Shown here in pieces: positions 45,992 through 54,130 of a DNA stretch of 64,000 nucleotides. The translations under genes were made by a program, and so were the position numbers. The notes under the pieces were generated by a model, which saw nothing but the letters and a program-made list of their open reading frames with translations, was not told the DNA's origin and ran no database searches. The DNA is taken from NCBI RefSeq assembly GCF_943912385.1, contig NZ_CALTTY010000002.1:1-64000 (forward strand), in the 5' to 3' direction. The DNA comes from an uncultured Anaerococcus sp. Its GTDB lineage: Bacteria; Bacillota; Clostridia; Tissierellales; Peptoniphilaceae. Numbering within the stretch: the stretch's first letter is position 1; every line of letters starts with the position of its first letter.

Positions 45992-47521
45992 ATGAAAATT
46001 AAAGATATATATAAAAAATTTAAAGATGATAGTTTCTTAGAAGAAGCGTCAACTATTGATATCGAGTCTAACATTAACGAAATATCAGCTGACCAATTAA
46101 AAAATGAAATAATATATATTTCTAAAAACAATGAGAAAATAGGGTATATAAAATCAGATACAATAAAGTATTTACAATCTATAGATATGGCAAATATGAG
46201 AGACTCTATCCTTGAAAATGTTTCAGAAGGAGTCATTGCTGTTGACCTAGAAGGAAAAATTTTTTATGTTAACAAACAATATTCAAATATTTTAGGAGTT
46301 AAAATATCTTCGATAATTGGTAAAAATATTAGAAAAATAGAAAAGGGAGCAACCATAATTGAAGTTCTTGATACTGGAAAAACTATCAAAAGACAGAACA
46401 ACTATGTTAAATCACTAAATAAATTCTTGGATGTAAAAATCTATCCGTTATATAATGATAAAAAAGAACTTAAAGGAGCCTTCTCTATATTCACTGATGT
46501 TACCGAGATTACAGAGTTAAATAGAACGGTGGATAGAGTCTCACAAATTGCAGAAAATTATAATAGACAGTTATATGCCGAGAAAAAGATGAAAGAGTTA
46601 AATATAATAGGAGAATCACCTAATTATATAAATATAATGTTAAATGCTGTCAATGTAGCTGCTACTGATGCTTCTGTACTAATATTGGGAGAAAATGGTA
46701 CAGGTAAAGAGATTTTATGCCAGTTTATTTATAAAAATAGTTTGAGGAAAGAAAATCCATTAGTAACGCTTAACTGTTCAGCAGTTCCTGAAAACTTAAT
46801 TGAAAGTGAATTATTTGGTTATGAAGGTGGGTCTTTCACAGGATCTAGTAAATCAGGTAAGTTAGGAAAATTTGAAATAGCGGATAAGGGAACCATCTTC
46901 CTAGATGAGATAGCTGATATGAGTTTGGCTATGCAAGCTAAATTACTCCGAGTTTTGGAAACTGGAGAGATAGAAAAAATAGGTTCACAAAAAAAGGTAA
47001 AAGTGGATGTCAGAGTAATCTCAGCAACTAATAAAAATATTGAATCTATGGTTGATAAGGGAGAATTTAGGGAGGACCTATATTATAGGCTTAGCGTTAT
47101 TACTATGGAACTGCCACCATTAAGAAATAGAGAACACGATAGTATCCTCTTTTTAAATCACTTTTTAGACCACTACAATAAAAAATATAATAAAAACTTA
47201 TTTTTTTCAAATAAAGCATTAGGAAGAATTATCTCATATAACTGGCCAGGTAATATAAGAGAATTAAAAAATTGTATAGAACATTGTGTCATACTTTGTA
47301 ATGATCAAGAGATAAAAATAGAACACCTACCAAAAAAATTACAGGAACCAGAAGATTCTAATGAATCCAACACTTTAGAAGAAATAATAAATAAAACTGA
47401 AATGAGAGTTTTTAAAAATCTTTATGATATCTATAGCGGAGATTTAGACAGAATAGCAAAGAAATTAAATATTAGCAAAAGAACTGTTTATAGAAAATTA
47501 ATTAAATATGAAATAAAATAG
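45992..47521 (+). CDS. Sigma-54-dependent enhancer-binding transcription activator
   Basis: A 509-aa PAS-AAA+-Fis activator. Residues 1-65 are an unassigned sensory start; a PAS domain covers about 66-172 (ILENVSEGVIAVDLEGKIFY). The AAA+ module has Walker A GENGTGKE (233-240), the sigma-54 contact loop GSFTGS (280-285; consensus GAFTGA) and Walker B TIFLDE (301-306). A Fis-type helix-turn-helix ends the protein (DRIAKKLNISKRTVYRKLIK). GAGGAG precedes the ATG. Its binding sites begin at its own stop codon and a sigma-54 promoter lies 120 bases on, so it clearly activates the downstream operon. The effector bound by PAS is unknown. Confidence 0.92.
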   Translation: MKIKDIYKKFKDDSFLEEASTIDIESNINEISADQLKNEIIYISKNNEKIGYIKSDTIKYLQSIDMANMRDSILENVSEGVIAVDLEGKIFYVNKQYSNILGVKISSIIGKNIRKIEKGATIIEVLDTGKTIKRQNNYVKSLNKFLDVKIYPLYNDKKELKGAFSIFTDVTEITELNRTVDRVSQIAENYNRQLYAEKKMKELNIIGESPNYINIMLNAVNVAATDASVLILGENGTGKEILCQFIYKNSLRKENPLVTLNCSAVPENLIESELFGYEGGSFTGSSKSGKLGKFEIADKGTIFLDEIADMSLAMQAKLLRVLETGEIEKIGSQKKVKVDVRVISATNKNIESMVDKGEFREDLYYRLSVITMELPPLRNREHDSILFLNHFLDHYNKKYNKNLFFSNKALGRIISYNWPGNIRELKNCIEHCVILCNDQEIKIEHLPKKLQEPEDSNESNTLEEIINKTEMRVFKNLYDIYSGDLDRIAKKLNISKRTVYRKLIKYEIK

Positions 47522-47565
47522 TGACACAAATGTCATTATCCTTGATTTCAATGACATTTGTGTCA
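47522..47565. promoter_or_regulatory. Duplicated palindromic upstream activator site
   Basis: Two copies of TGACA-N4-TGTCA (47522-47535 and 47552-47565), centres 30 bases apart, about three helical turns. Each copy is a dyad, and the two together form a larger inverted repeat, GTGACACAAATGTCAT with ATGACATTTGTGTCAC. Placed about 110 bases upstream of the sigma-54 promoter, the normal position of an enhancer-binding-protein site. Confidence 0.85.
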
Positions 47566-47599
47566 CAGAACCTCTTATAAAAAATGTATAACTTATTTT

Positions 47600-47638
47600 A
47601 AAAGCGTGTTATCTTCGTAATTTAACATGCTTTTTTTA
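47600..47638 (+). terminator. Terminator of the activator gene
   Basis: AAAGCGTGTTA pairs with TAACATGCTTT, then T7. It isolates the activator transcript from the operon. Confidence 0.8.
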
Positions 47639-47640
47639 AT

Positions 47641-47657
47641 TGGCACGATTTTTGCAT
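47641..47657 (+). promoter_or_regulatory. Sigma-54 (-24/-12) promoter of the AtuA/HMG-CoA reductase operon
   Basis: TGGCACG at the -24 element and TTGCAT at -12 with five bases between TGGCAC and TTGC, a match to the consensus TGGCAC-N5-TTGCA/T. The next gene starts 36 bases later. Confidence 0.93.
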
Positions 47658-47692
47658 GTATATTATATGAAATGATAAATTAAGGAGGTATT

Positions 47693-49069
47693 ATGAATAA
47701 TACAAAAAAAATAAGGATCGGTGGCGGTCAAGGATTTTGGGGTGATAGCCCTGATGCTGCTATCGACATGGTTAAAAATGGTAATTTAGATTATTTAGCT
47801 TGTGATTACTTAGCAGAATTAACTATGTCTATCCTACAAAAACAAAAGAACAAGAATCCTGAATACGGATACGCTAAAGATTTCGTAGATTTATTTTCGG
47901 AGATAGTTGAAGATTGTAACAGAAACAATATTAAAATTCTTGCAAATGCTGGTGGCGTAAATGTCAAATCTCTTGTTGATAAACTCACAAATATTGTAAA
48001 AAATAAAAATATAAAAGGATATAAGATTGGATTTGTTGAGGGTGATAATTTAAAAGACGATTTAGAAAAATATATGCTTGAAGGCTATGAATTTCTAAAT
48101 ATGGACAATGGAGAAAAGCTCGAAACAATAAAAGATAGAATCCTTAACGCAAACGTTTATTTTGGTCATGAGCCGATAGTTGAAGCTCTTGAAAATGATG
48201 CTGACATTGTTGTAACTGGAAGAGCTGCAGATTCAACTTTATTTATGTCTCCATTGATGCATGAATTTAAATGGAGTGAAGAAGATTATGATAATATCGC
48301 AAGAGGAATTGCTGTTGGACATTTACTAGAATGTGGAGGACAAGCATCTGGTGGAAATTATCAATATGGCTGGAGAGATGTTCAAAACATGGATTCACTT
48401 GGTTTTCCTATAGCTGAAGTAAGCGATGATCATATATATATTACAAAAACAAAAACTTCTGGAGGACTGATTACAGAACAATCTTTAAAGGAACAATTCT
48501 TATATGAAATTCACGATCCATCCAAATATATAACCCCAGACGTTATTGCAGATTTTAGTAAAGCTGAGATTAAAGAAGTTGAAAAAGATTTTGTTGAAGT
48601 TAAAAATATAAAAGGTAACACTAGACCAGAATTACTAAAACTATCAATTGGATATAACGCTGGTTATAAAGTAGAAACTTATTTAAATTTTGCTTGGCCT
48701 AATGCATACGAGAAAGCAAAAATAGCTTCAGAAATAATTATGAAAAAAATGGAAAGAAAAAACTTGAAAACCGATGATATTAGAATAGATTTTGTGGGTT
48801 TAAATTCTTTGCATTTAAATGTTGCAAACATGGATCCAGACTTAGTTGAAAATATGAATGAGGTCTTGCTAAGGATTGCAATAAGAACAAAAACAAAAGA
48901 AGAAGCTTATAAATTAATACCTGAAATAAGTCCTCTTCAACTTAATGGACCTCCAGGAGCATCTTTCTTTGGCGGAAGAGCTAGAGTACAAAATGTAATA
49001 GGATTGTGGCCAACATTAATACCTAGGGAAATGGTTAAATTAAAAACAAATGTTATTGAGGTGAACTAA
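47693..49069 (+). CDS. AtuA-like DUF1446 protein
   Basis: A 458-aa protein of the acyclic terpene utilisation AtuA family (DUF1446). The N-terminal family signature is IRIGGGQGFWGDSPDAAID; others are DYLACDYLAELTMSILQK, IVVTGRAADSTLFMSP, and CGGQASGGNYQYGWRDV, with LQLNGPPGASFFGGRARVQN near the end. AtuA belongs to the citronellol/geraniol route, where 3-hydroxy-3-methylglutaryl-type CoA esters are handled; its exact reaction is not established. AAGGAGG precedes the ATG. It overlaps the next gene by one base (TAATG). First gene of the sigma-54 operon. Confidence 0.9.
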   Translation: MNNTKKIRIGGGQGFWGDSPDAAIDMVKNGNLDYLACDYLAELTMSILQKQKNKNPEYGYAKDFVDLFSEIVEDCNRNNIKILANAGGVNVKSLVDKLTNIVKNKNIKGYKIGFVEGDNLKDDLEKYMLEGYEFLNMDNGEKLETIKDRILNANVYFGHEPIVEALENDADIVVTGRAADSTLFMSPLMHEFKWSEEDYDNIARGIAVGHLLECGGQASGGNYQYGWRDVQNMDSLGFPIAEVSDDHIYITKTKTSGGLITEQSLKEQFLYEIHDPSKYITPDVIADFSKAEIKEVEKDFVEVKNIKGNTRPELLKLSIGYNAGYKVETYLNFAWPNAYEKAKIASEIIMKKMERKNLKTDDIRIDFVGLNSLHLNVANMDPDLVENMNEVLLRIAIRTKTKEEAYKLIPEISPLQLNGPPGASFFGGRARVQNVIGLWPTLIPREMVKLKTNVIEVN

Positions 49070-49419
49070 TGAAAGAATTATATTTAAAAGACTTAGCTCA
49101 CGGAAGATCTGGAGATAAAGGCAATATAAGTAACTTATGCGTTTATCCTATAGATAAATCCGACTATGAGTTCTTAAAAGAGTATTTAACTGTAGATAGA
49201 GTAAAAAAACATTTTGAAGGAATGGTTTTTGGCGAGATAAAAAGATATGAAATTGATAGCTTAAAAGGTTTGAACTTTGTTATGAAAGAAGCTCTTGGTG
49301 GTGGCGCAACCATGTCAATAAGATTAGATTCTTTAGGAAAATCAATGTTTAGTGCCCTTTTAAGAATGAAAATAGATCAAGATTTATATAAAAATTATAG
49401 AAAGGAATTAAATAAATGA
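49069..49419 (+). CDS. AtuA-associated small protein (ferredoxin-like fold domain)
   Basis: A 116-aa protein starting LKDLAHGRSGDKGNISNLCV, the signature of the domain that in many genomes is fused to the C-terminus of AtuA/DUF1446 proteins. Here it is a separate gene overlapping AtuA by one base and HMG-CoA reductase by four. GGGATMSIRLDSLGKSM closes it. It most likely forms a complex with the DUF1446 protein. No iron-sulfur cysteines are seen; 'ferredoxin' refers to fold. Confidence 0.85.
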   Translation: MKELYLKDLAHGRSGDKGNISNLCVYPIDKSDYEFLKEYLTVDRVKKHFEGMVFGEIKRYEIDSLKGLNFVMKEALGGGATMSIRLDSLGKSMFSALLRMKIDQDLYKNYRKELNK

Positions 49420-50672
49420 AAAATAGTAAATATTCAGGTTTTTATAAATTAACAGTTGATGAAAGATTAAATGAAGTAAAAGAATTTGCCAACTTAAGTG
49501 AAGAACAAACAGAATCATTAAAAGATCCATCAACTCTAGATATCAATAGGGCCGATAATATGATTGAAAACGTTATTGGTAGATATACTCTTCCAATGGG
49601 TGTAGCTTTAAACTTTTTAATTAATGGTAAAGATTATTTAATCCCTATGGTTACAGAAGAACCATCAGTAATTGCTGCTGCAAGTAACGGTGCAAAAGTT
49701 GCAAGATCTTCTGGTGGATTTAAAGCCTTTTATGTTAAATCTAATATGATTGCTCAAGTACAAGTTACAGATGTTCTCGATTGTAATTATGCTAAGATGC
49801 AAATTTTAGAAAATAAAGATGAGATAATAAAAAAATGTAATGAGTGTGACCCAACCTTGGTTGGATTAGGTGGCGGAGCATTTGATATTGATGTTAGAAT
49901 TCTAAGAACTTTAAAAAATGAAGAATTGTTAATTGTACACCTTAAAGTAAATACATTAGATGCTATGGGTGCAAATACTGTAAATACAATGGCCGAGAGC
50001 GTAGCTCCATATATAGAAGAGCTAACTGGAGGAAAAGTATATTTAAGAATATTAACAAATCTTGCAGCAGATAGGCTTGTAAGAGCTAGTGTAAAAATTA
50101 AAAAAGAAGAATTAGGTGGAGAGGATGTAGTAGATAAGATAGTATCAGCAACCGATTTCGCCTTTGCTGATCCATATAGAGCCGCTACACATAATAAAGG
50201 AATAATGAATGGTATTTCTGCAGCAGTTATGGCCACTGGTAATGACACAAGAGCTATCGAGTCAGGTGCACATGCATATGCGTCAATTACAGGACAATAT
50301 TTACCTCTAACAACTTGGGAAAAAAACAAAGATGGTGATTTGGTAGGTACTATAGAAATACCAATGGCAGTTGGCTTAGTAGGAGGAGCAACAAAGATTC
50401 ATCCGCAAGCACAGACAGCTGTATCAATTCTAGGTGTAAAATCAGCAGATGAACTAGGTGAGATTATTGCTGCACTTGGTTTAGGACAAAATTTGTCAGC
50501 TGTAAGAGCTTTAGCAACTGAAGGAATACAAAGAGGCCATATGTCTTTACATGCTAAAAATGTTGCTATTGAAGCAGGTGCAAAAGGTAATCAAATAGAA
50601 GAAATTGTAAATCAAATGATAAATGATAAAAAAATAAATGTTGAATACGCAAAAAAACTATTAGAAAAATAG
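49416..50672 (+). CDS. mvaA: Class II hydroxymethylglutaryl-CoA reductase
   Basis: A 418-aa class II enzyme interconverting HMG-CoA and mevalonate. Signature ENVIGRYTLPMGVALNF, then MVTEEPSVIAAAS with catalytic Glu82, DAMGANTVNT of the dinucleotide site, NKGIMNG with Lys261, GNDTRA with Asp277, and RGHMSLHAKN with His375. Aligning to the Pseudomonas mevalonii enzyme is straightforward. Being in a sigma-54-controlled operon with transport genes and without HMG-CoA synthase or mevalonate kinase points to mevalonate oxidation (degradation) rather than isoprenoid synthesis. Coenzyme choice, NAD or NADP, is not read from sequence. ATGA overlap with the previous gene. Confidence 0.95.
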   Translation: MKNSKYSGFYKLTVDERLNEVKEFANLSEEQTESLKDPSTLDINRADNMIENVIGRYTLPMGVALNFLINGKDYLIPMVTEEPSVIAAASNGAKVARSSGGFKAFYVKSNMIAQVQVTDVLDCNYAKMQILENKDEIIKKCNECDPTLVGLGGGAFDIDVRILRTLKNEELLIVHLKVNTLDAMGANTVNTMAESVAPYIEELTGGKVYLRILTNLAADRLVRASVKIKKEELGGEDVVDKIVSATDFAFADPYRAATHNKGIMNGISAAVMATGNDTRAIESGAHAYASITGQYLPLTTWEKNKDGDLVGTIEIPMAVGLVGGATKIHPQAQTAVSILGVKSADELGEIIAALGLGQNLSAVRALATEGIQRGHMSLHAKNVAIEAGAKGNQIEEIVNQMINDKKINVEYAKKLLEK

Positions 50673-50681
50673 GAGGCTTTT

Positions 50682-51140
50682 GTGAAAAAAGAAGGAACTG
50701 GTAAATACACAGAAGTTTGGGGAGATAGAGTTATATTAAAAGAACTAGCTTTATCTTGTTTGTTAGGTGTAGTTTTAACTATGGTATTCTTTCTTGTTGG
50801 AAAAAACATATTTCATAATATGGATAACATAGAATCTAGCTTAGCTGATGGATACGCTTTGATAATTGGGGTAACTGGATGTATCTTATCAGGTGTTATT
50901 TCTGCTAAGTTATTTAAGCCAAAAAGAAGAGTTGAAGAAAAAGTAGAATTCGAAGAAATAGAAGAGATTATAAGATCAGCTGGTTTGACAGTTGAAGAAG
51001 AAGCCAATGCTTTAGCAAATGCTGATGAAGATATAATAAAAGAATTAGAGGATTTAAAATTATATGCTCTGTTAGCATTGATTCCAGAGGAATCAAAAAA
51101 TTATAAAGCTGAATATAAAATTAAGGCAGGAGTAGTTTAA
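50682..51140 (+). CDS. Small membrane protein with acidic tail, transporter partner
   Basis: A 152-aa protein from a GTG start with AGGAGG five to six bases before it. Two membrane helices (about 22-42 and 57-78) are followed by a ~70-residue cytoplasmic, Glu-rich segment (EEKVEFEEIEEIIRSAGL). It lies between HMG-CoA reductase and the TctA-like permease, one base from the latter. Position is that of TctB in tripartite tricarboxylate transporters, but TctB usually has four helices and no acidic tail, so it is at best a divergent analogue. Confidence 0.65.
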   Translation: MKKEGTGKYTEVWGDRVILKELALSCLLGVVLTMVFFLVGKNIFHNMDNIESSLADGYALIIGVTGCILSGVISAKLFKPKRRVEEKVEFEEIEEIIRSAGLTVEEEANALANADEDIIKELEDLKLYALLALIPEESKNYKAEYKIKAGVV

Positions 51141-51141
51141 T

Positions 51142-52515
51142 ATGAATATTTTAATAATATTAGAAGCCTTCCTTGCTGCTTTTATTGGAGGGGTTATCTT
51201 TACTATAGTAGGTATAATTCCTGGAACGGATGAAACAGCAACAATAGCACCACTAACACTAGTTCTTATTTTGCTAGGCTTAGATCCAATTGTAATATAT
51301 GCTTGGTTTGTTGGCGTAATTATTGCCATGCAAATCAGTCATACAATACCAACATCAATGGCTGCTCTGCCAGGATCTACTATGGCTGTACCTATGGTTA
51401 GATATAGTTCATTAGGAAAAAGATTGGGAATCCCACATGTTATAATGAAAAAGATGGCAGTTGGTTCTCTAATTGGATCCTTTATAGCGGTACCAGTAGC
51501 GGTAGCCTTTGCGTTTTTGTTAGCTCCATTAGGTCATATAATAACACCTTATATTGGCTTAATATTTACAATAGGCGCAATAATAATCGCTTATATGTCT
51601 GAAGCTAAATGGGCAGCTGTGATATCATTAATACCATACTCATTCTTAATTCAAGGGTTCCAAAAAATCGCAATGGAATCTGTTGGAAAGACTTTGTTCA
51701 TTTCAATATTTATGGGTATAACAATAGGACCTATGATATCAGAATTATTTAATGTCATGGTGCCTAATATGAGAAAAAAACAATATAGGGATAAACCTAC
51801 AGATATCTGGTTAGCACCAGATGATAAACAAAAATATTCGTTTTTCCCAAATCCATTAAAATTAATTACAAAAAGACAAAAGAAAGAAGTGTTCACTACC
51901 TCTGTAATTTCTACTGGTATGTTCACATTCTCACCAGTTGGTACAACAGTATTGTTAGGAGAATTAGTAGCAGGCAAGAATAAAGAGCTATATACTAAAA
52001 TCACATCTACTGTTGCAACACAGGATGCTGTAAGTAATGCTTCATATTTAGGAGGTATTATAATTTCACTACTAGCTTTTGGAATACCAATAAGTCCAGT
52101 AGCACTTGGGCCAGGGGCACCACTATTTAACGCACCTCCAAGATTCAGCGTCGAACCAATTCATAATTTATCAAATTATTTAACTGTACCAGATTATATT
52201 TTAATAGGATTATTAGCCGTTGTCGGAGGCTCCCTATTTGCATATCCTTTAGCTATCAAAAACGCTAGAAAATGGACAGAATTGATGTTTAAAAAAATTA
52301 GTCACGAGGCATTAATAGGGGCCTTCCTAGGTCTAATATTCATGCTAGCCTACTATGAAGCGGGCTTAATGGGAATAGTTATTGCCTTATGCATAGGATT
52401 GTTTGGAGGTATTCTACACAATATATTTGAGATTCATACAGGTGTACAATTTATGGCTTATTATGCATCTGGGTGGGTCGTAACAAGTATTATGGCATTA
52501 GCAACAATGTTATAA
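51142..52515 (+). CDS. TctA-like tripartite tricarboxylate transporter permease
   Basis: A 457-aa membrane protein with about eleven helices, related to the TctA large permease. Characteristic parts: FIGGVIFTIVGIIPGTDETA near the start, QISHTIPTSMAALPGSTMAV, and the AFGIPISPVALGPGAPLFN loop. No extracellular binding protein (TctC) is encoded in this operon, unlike classic systems. Carboxylate transport is the family norm, and mevalonate or a related hydroxy-acid is the inferred cargo. Last gene of the operon, followed by a strong terminator. Confidence 0.8.
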   Translation: MNILIILEAFLAAFIGGVIFTIVGIIPGTDETATIAPLTLVLILLGLDPIVIYAWFVGVIIAMQISHTIPTSMAALPGSTMAVPMVRYSSLGKRLGIPHVIMKKMAVGSLIGSFIAVPVAVAFAFLLAPLGHIITPYIGLIFTIGAIIIAYMSEAKWAAVISLIPYSFLIQGFQKIAMESVGKTLFISIFMGITIGPMISELFNVMVPNMRKKQYRDKPTDIWLAPDDKQKYSFFPNPLKLITKRQKKEVFTTSVISTGMFTFSPVGTTVLLGELVAGKNKELYTKITSTVATQDAVSNASYLGGIIISLLAFGIPISPVALGPGAPLFNAPPRFSVEPIHNLSNYLTVPDYILIGLLAVVGGSLFAYPLAIKNARKWTELMFKKISHEALIGAFLGLIFMLAYYEAGLMGIVIALCIGLFGGILHNIFEIHTGVQFMAYYASGWVVTSIMALATML

Positions 52516-52534
52516 TTAGAATATAGAAGGTGAA

Positions 52535-52570
52535 AATAAGCCTATGAATATACTTATTCATAGGCTTATT
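52535..52570 (+). terminator. Terminator of the sigma-54 operon
   Basis: AATAAGCCTATGAATA and TATTCATAGGCTTATT arms with a very short loop, 20 bases after the permease stop. Confidence 0.85.
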
Positions 52571-52601
52571 ACTAACTTATTTTATTATTCAAGTATAAGT
52601 T

Positions 52602-52630
52602 TTATTAACTCAATTCAAGGGTAATATACT
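52602..52630 (+). promoter_or_regulatory. Possible promoter of rpoN
   Basis: TTATTA and TATACT at 17-base spacing; the -35 is poor. Transcription of rpoN from a sigma-A promoter would be expected. Confidence 0.35.
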
Positions 52631-52665
52631 AATGTATTTTCTTCAGTAAAAGATAGGAATAATTT

Positions 52666-53919
52666 ATGGATAATAACGTTAATTTACAACTAAAGAACGA
52701 TTTAATAATTACCCAAGAAATGATCTATGCTATTTCACTCCTTAAATTTGATAATAATGCTTTATTAGATGAATTAAAAAGGATAACTGAAGATAATGTT
52801 TGTGTAGAATTAATAGATAAAAGGCAAACTTATGTAGAAAATTTTAATGAATTGAATATCCCAATTGCTAATGTAGAAGATTTTAGATATAAGATATTAA
52901 AAGAGTTTAGACTATTGTCAAATAGCTACAAAGATGTACAAATAGCTGAGTATATAATATTTAATTTAGATGATAAAGGATTCTATAAAGATGATTTAAA
53001 AGAAGTATCCATGATTTATAAAACTAATATTAAACATATACAATTTGTTATTGATAATATTAAGAATATAAATATGTATGGACTAGCAAGTAAATCTATA
53101 AAAGAATTCCTAATATTTCAAACAGATGACCAAGAATTGAAGTATTTTTTAGAAAAATACTACGATGAATTAAGTTCTATTGATAGAATTTTTGAAAATA
53201 GCGACTATAGCTTAGAAAAAATTAAGGGTTTTATAAGCAAAATTAAATCTTTAAGATTATATCCATTACAAGGATTAGTTAATCCTATAGATATTAATGA
53301 TAGTAAGATCGATCTTTTTGTTGAAATTAATAATGATATAAATGTTCACATTAATAGTTTATTTGAATTCAATATCAATACAGATTACATAAATATTATC
53401 CCTGACGTTGATTATGACACAAAAAAATACATCCTTAATGATTATTATCAAGCTAAATTCATTAAGAAAGCTATAGAAGAAAGAAATAAAAATTTAATAA
53501 ACATAACTAAAGAAATTGTATCATACCAAATAAATTTTTTTACAAGTAATGATAATTTAAGAACTTTAAACATGAAGAAAATAGCAGACTTAACGGGATT
53601 ATCTATTTCCACTATATCTAGGGCTGTTTCATTCAAAAATGTTTCTTATAATGGAAAAATTATTGAATTAAAAAAATTATTTGTCTCGGGTATTACTGAA
53701 GGTGAAGATATTTTTAGCTCTGATCAAATTAAAAAAGCACTATTAGAAATTATAGAATATGAAAACTATAACAAAGTATATTCAGATAACGAAATTTGCA
53801 AGTCTTTAAATAAGTCAGGAATATCTGTAAAAAGAAGGACTATAACTAAGTATAGGAAAGAATTAAATATACCTAATTCTCGAGACAGAAAGCGAATATA
53901 TTTAATAAAAGACTTATAG
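52666..53919 (+). CDS. rpoN: RNA polymerase sigma-54 factor
   Basis: A 417-aa sigma-54. Region I is a short N-terminal segment (LQLKNDLIITQEMIYAISLL), the core-binding region spans about 60-240, a helix-turn-helix follows (MKKIADLTGLSISTISRAVS) and the C-terminal RpoN box reads KRRTITKYRKEL near 388-400 (consensus ARRTVAKYRE). It recognises -24/-12 promoters and needs an enhancer-binding activator. It lies 150 bases after the operon that has such a promoter. Slightly shorter than usual (430-480). If it is the only copy in the genome, the island brings its own sigma factor. Confidence 0.94.
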   Translation: MDNNVNLQLKNDLIITQEMIYAISLLKFDNNALLDELKRITEDNVCVELIDKRQTYVENFNELNIPIANVEDFRYKILKEFRLLSNSYKDVQIAEYIIFNLDDKGFYKDDLKEVSMIYKTNIKHIQFVIDNIKNINMYGLASKSIKEFLIFQTDDQELKYFLEKYYDELSSIDRIFENSDYSLEKIKGFISKIKSLRLYPLQGLVNPIDINDSKIDLFVEINNDINVHINSLFEFNINTDYINIIPDVDYDTKKYILNDYYQAKFIKKAIEERNKNLINITKEIVSYQINFFTSNDNLRTLNMKKIADLTGLSISTISRAVSFKNVSYNGKIIELKKLFVSGITEGEDIFSSDQIKKALLEIIEYENYNKVYSDNEICKSLNKSGISVKRRTITKYRKELNIPNSRDRKRIYLIKDL

Positions 53920-54130
53920 TTTAAATAATTTTAATTATAAAATCAAAACCACTGCTTAGCTGGTAGTTTTCACAGCGCCTATAAGGCGCGAATACTGGCA
54001 CGACCTATTGGAACTGTCGAGTATTACAACGCATCCACCACTTTCCCACATTCTGGTTACGCAGTATTATACTGTGTGGACAAAGCAGATGAAACAACAT
54101 AAATCTATCTACTTTTTCTATTCAAAAAAC
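53920..54130 (-). other. Structured remnant resembling an IS200/IS605 right end
   Basis: On the minus strand the sequence ends in AAAACTACCAGCTAAGCAGTGG followed by TTTTGAT, much like the terminal hairpin of IS200/IS605-family elements. A GCGCC-TATAA-GGCGC hairpin (53975-53989) lies just before. Upstream is a GTGGGAAAGTGGTGGATGCG stretch of the type seen before such ends, where the guide RNA (omega RNA) of TnpB is encoded. No tnpB open frame survives. The resemblance is by eye only. Confidence 0.3.

Noticed and set aside
49787..50329. A 180-codon minus-strand open frame within HMG-CoA reductase
   Set aside because: Antisense to a gene with all catalytic residues; no ribosome site.
52666..53919. 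A phage or plasmid replication protein, suggested by the odd AT-rich sequence
   Set aside because: The C-terminal KRRTITKYRKEL box and upstream helix-turn-helix identify sigma-54.
53994..54011. Sigma-54-like sequence TGGCACG followed by ATTGG in the IS-like remnant
   Set aside because: The -12 half lacks the GC at the required spacing, and no gene starts downstream in that direction.
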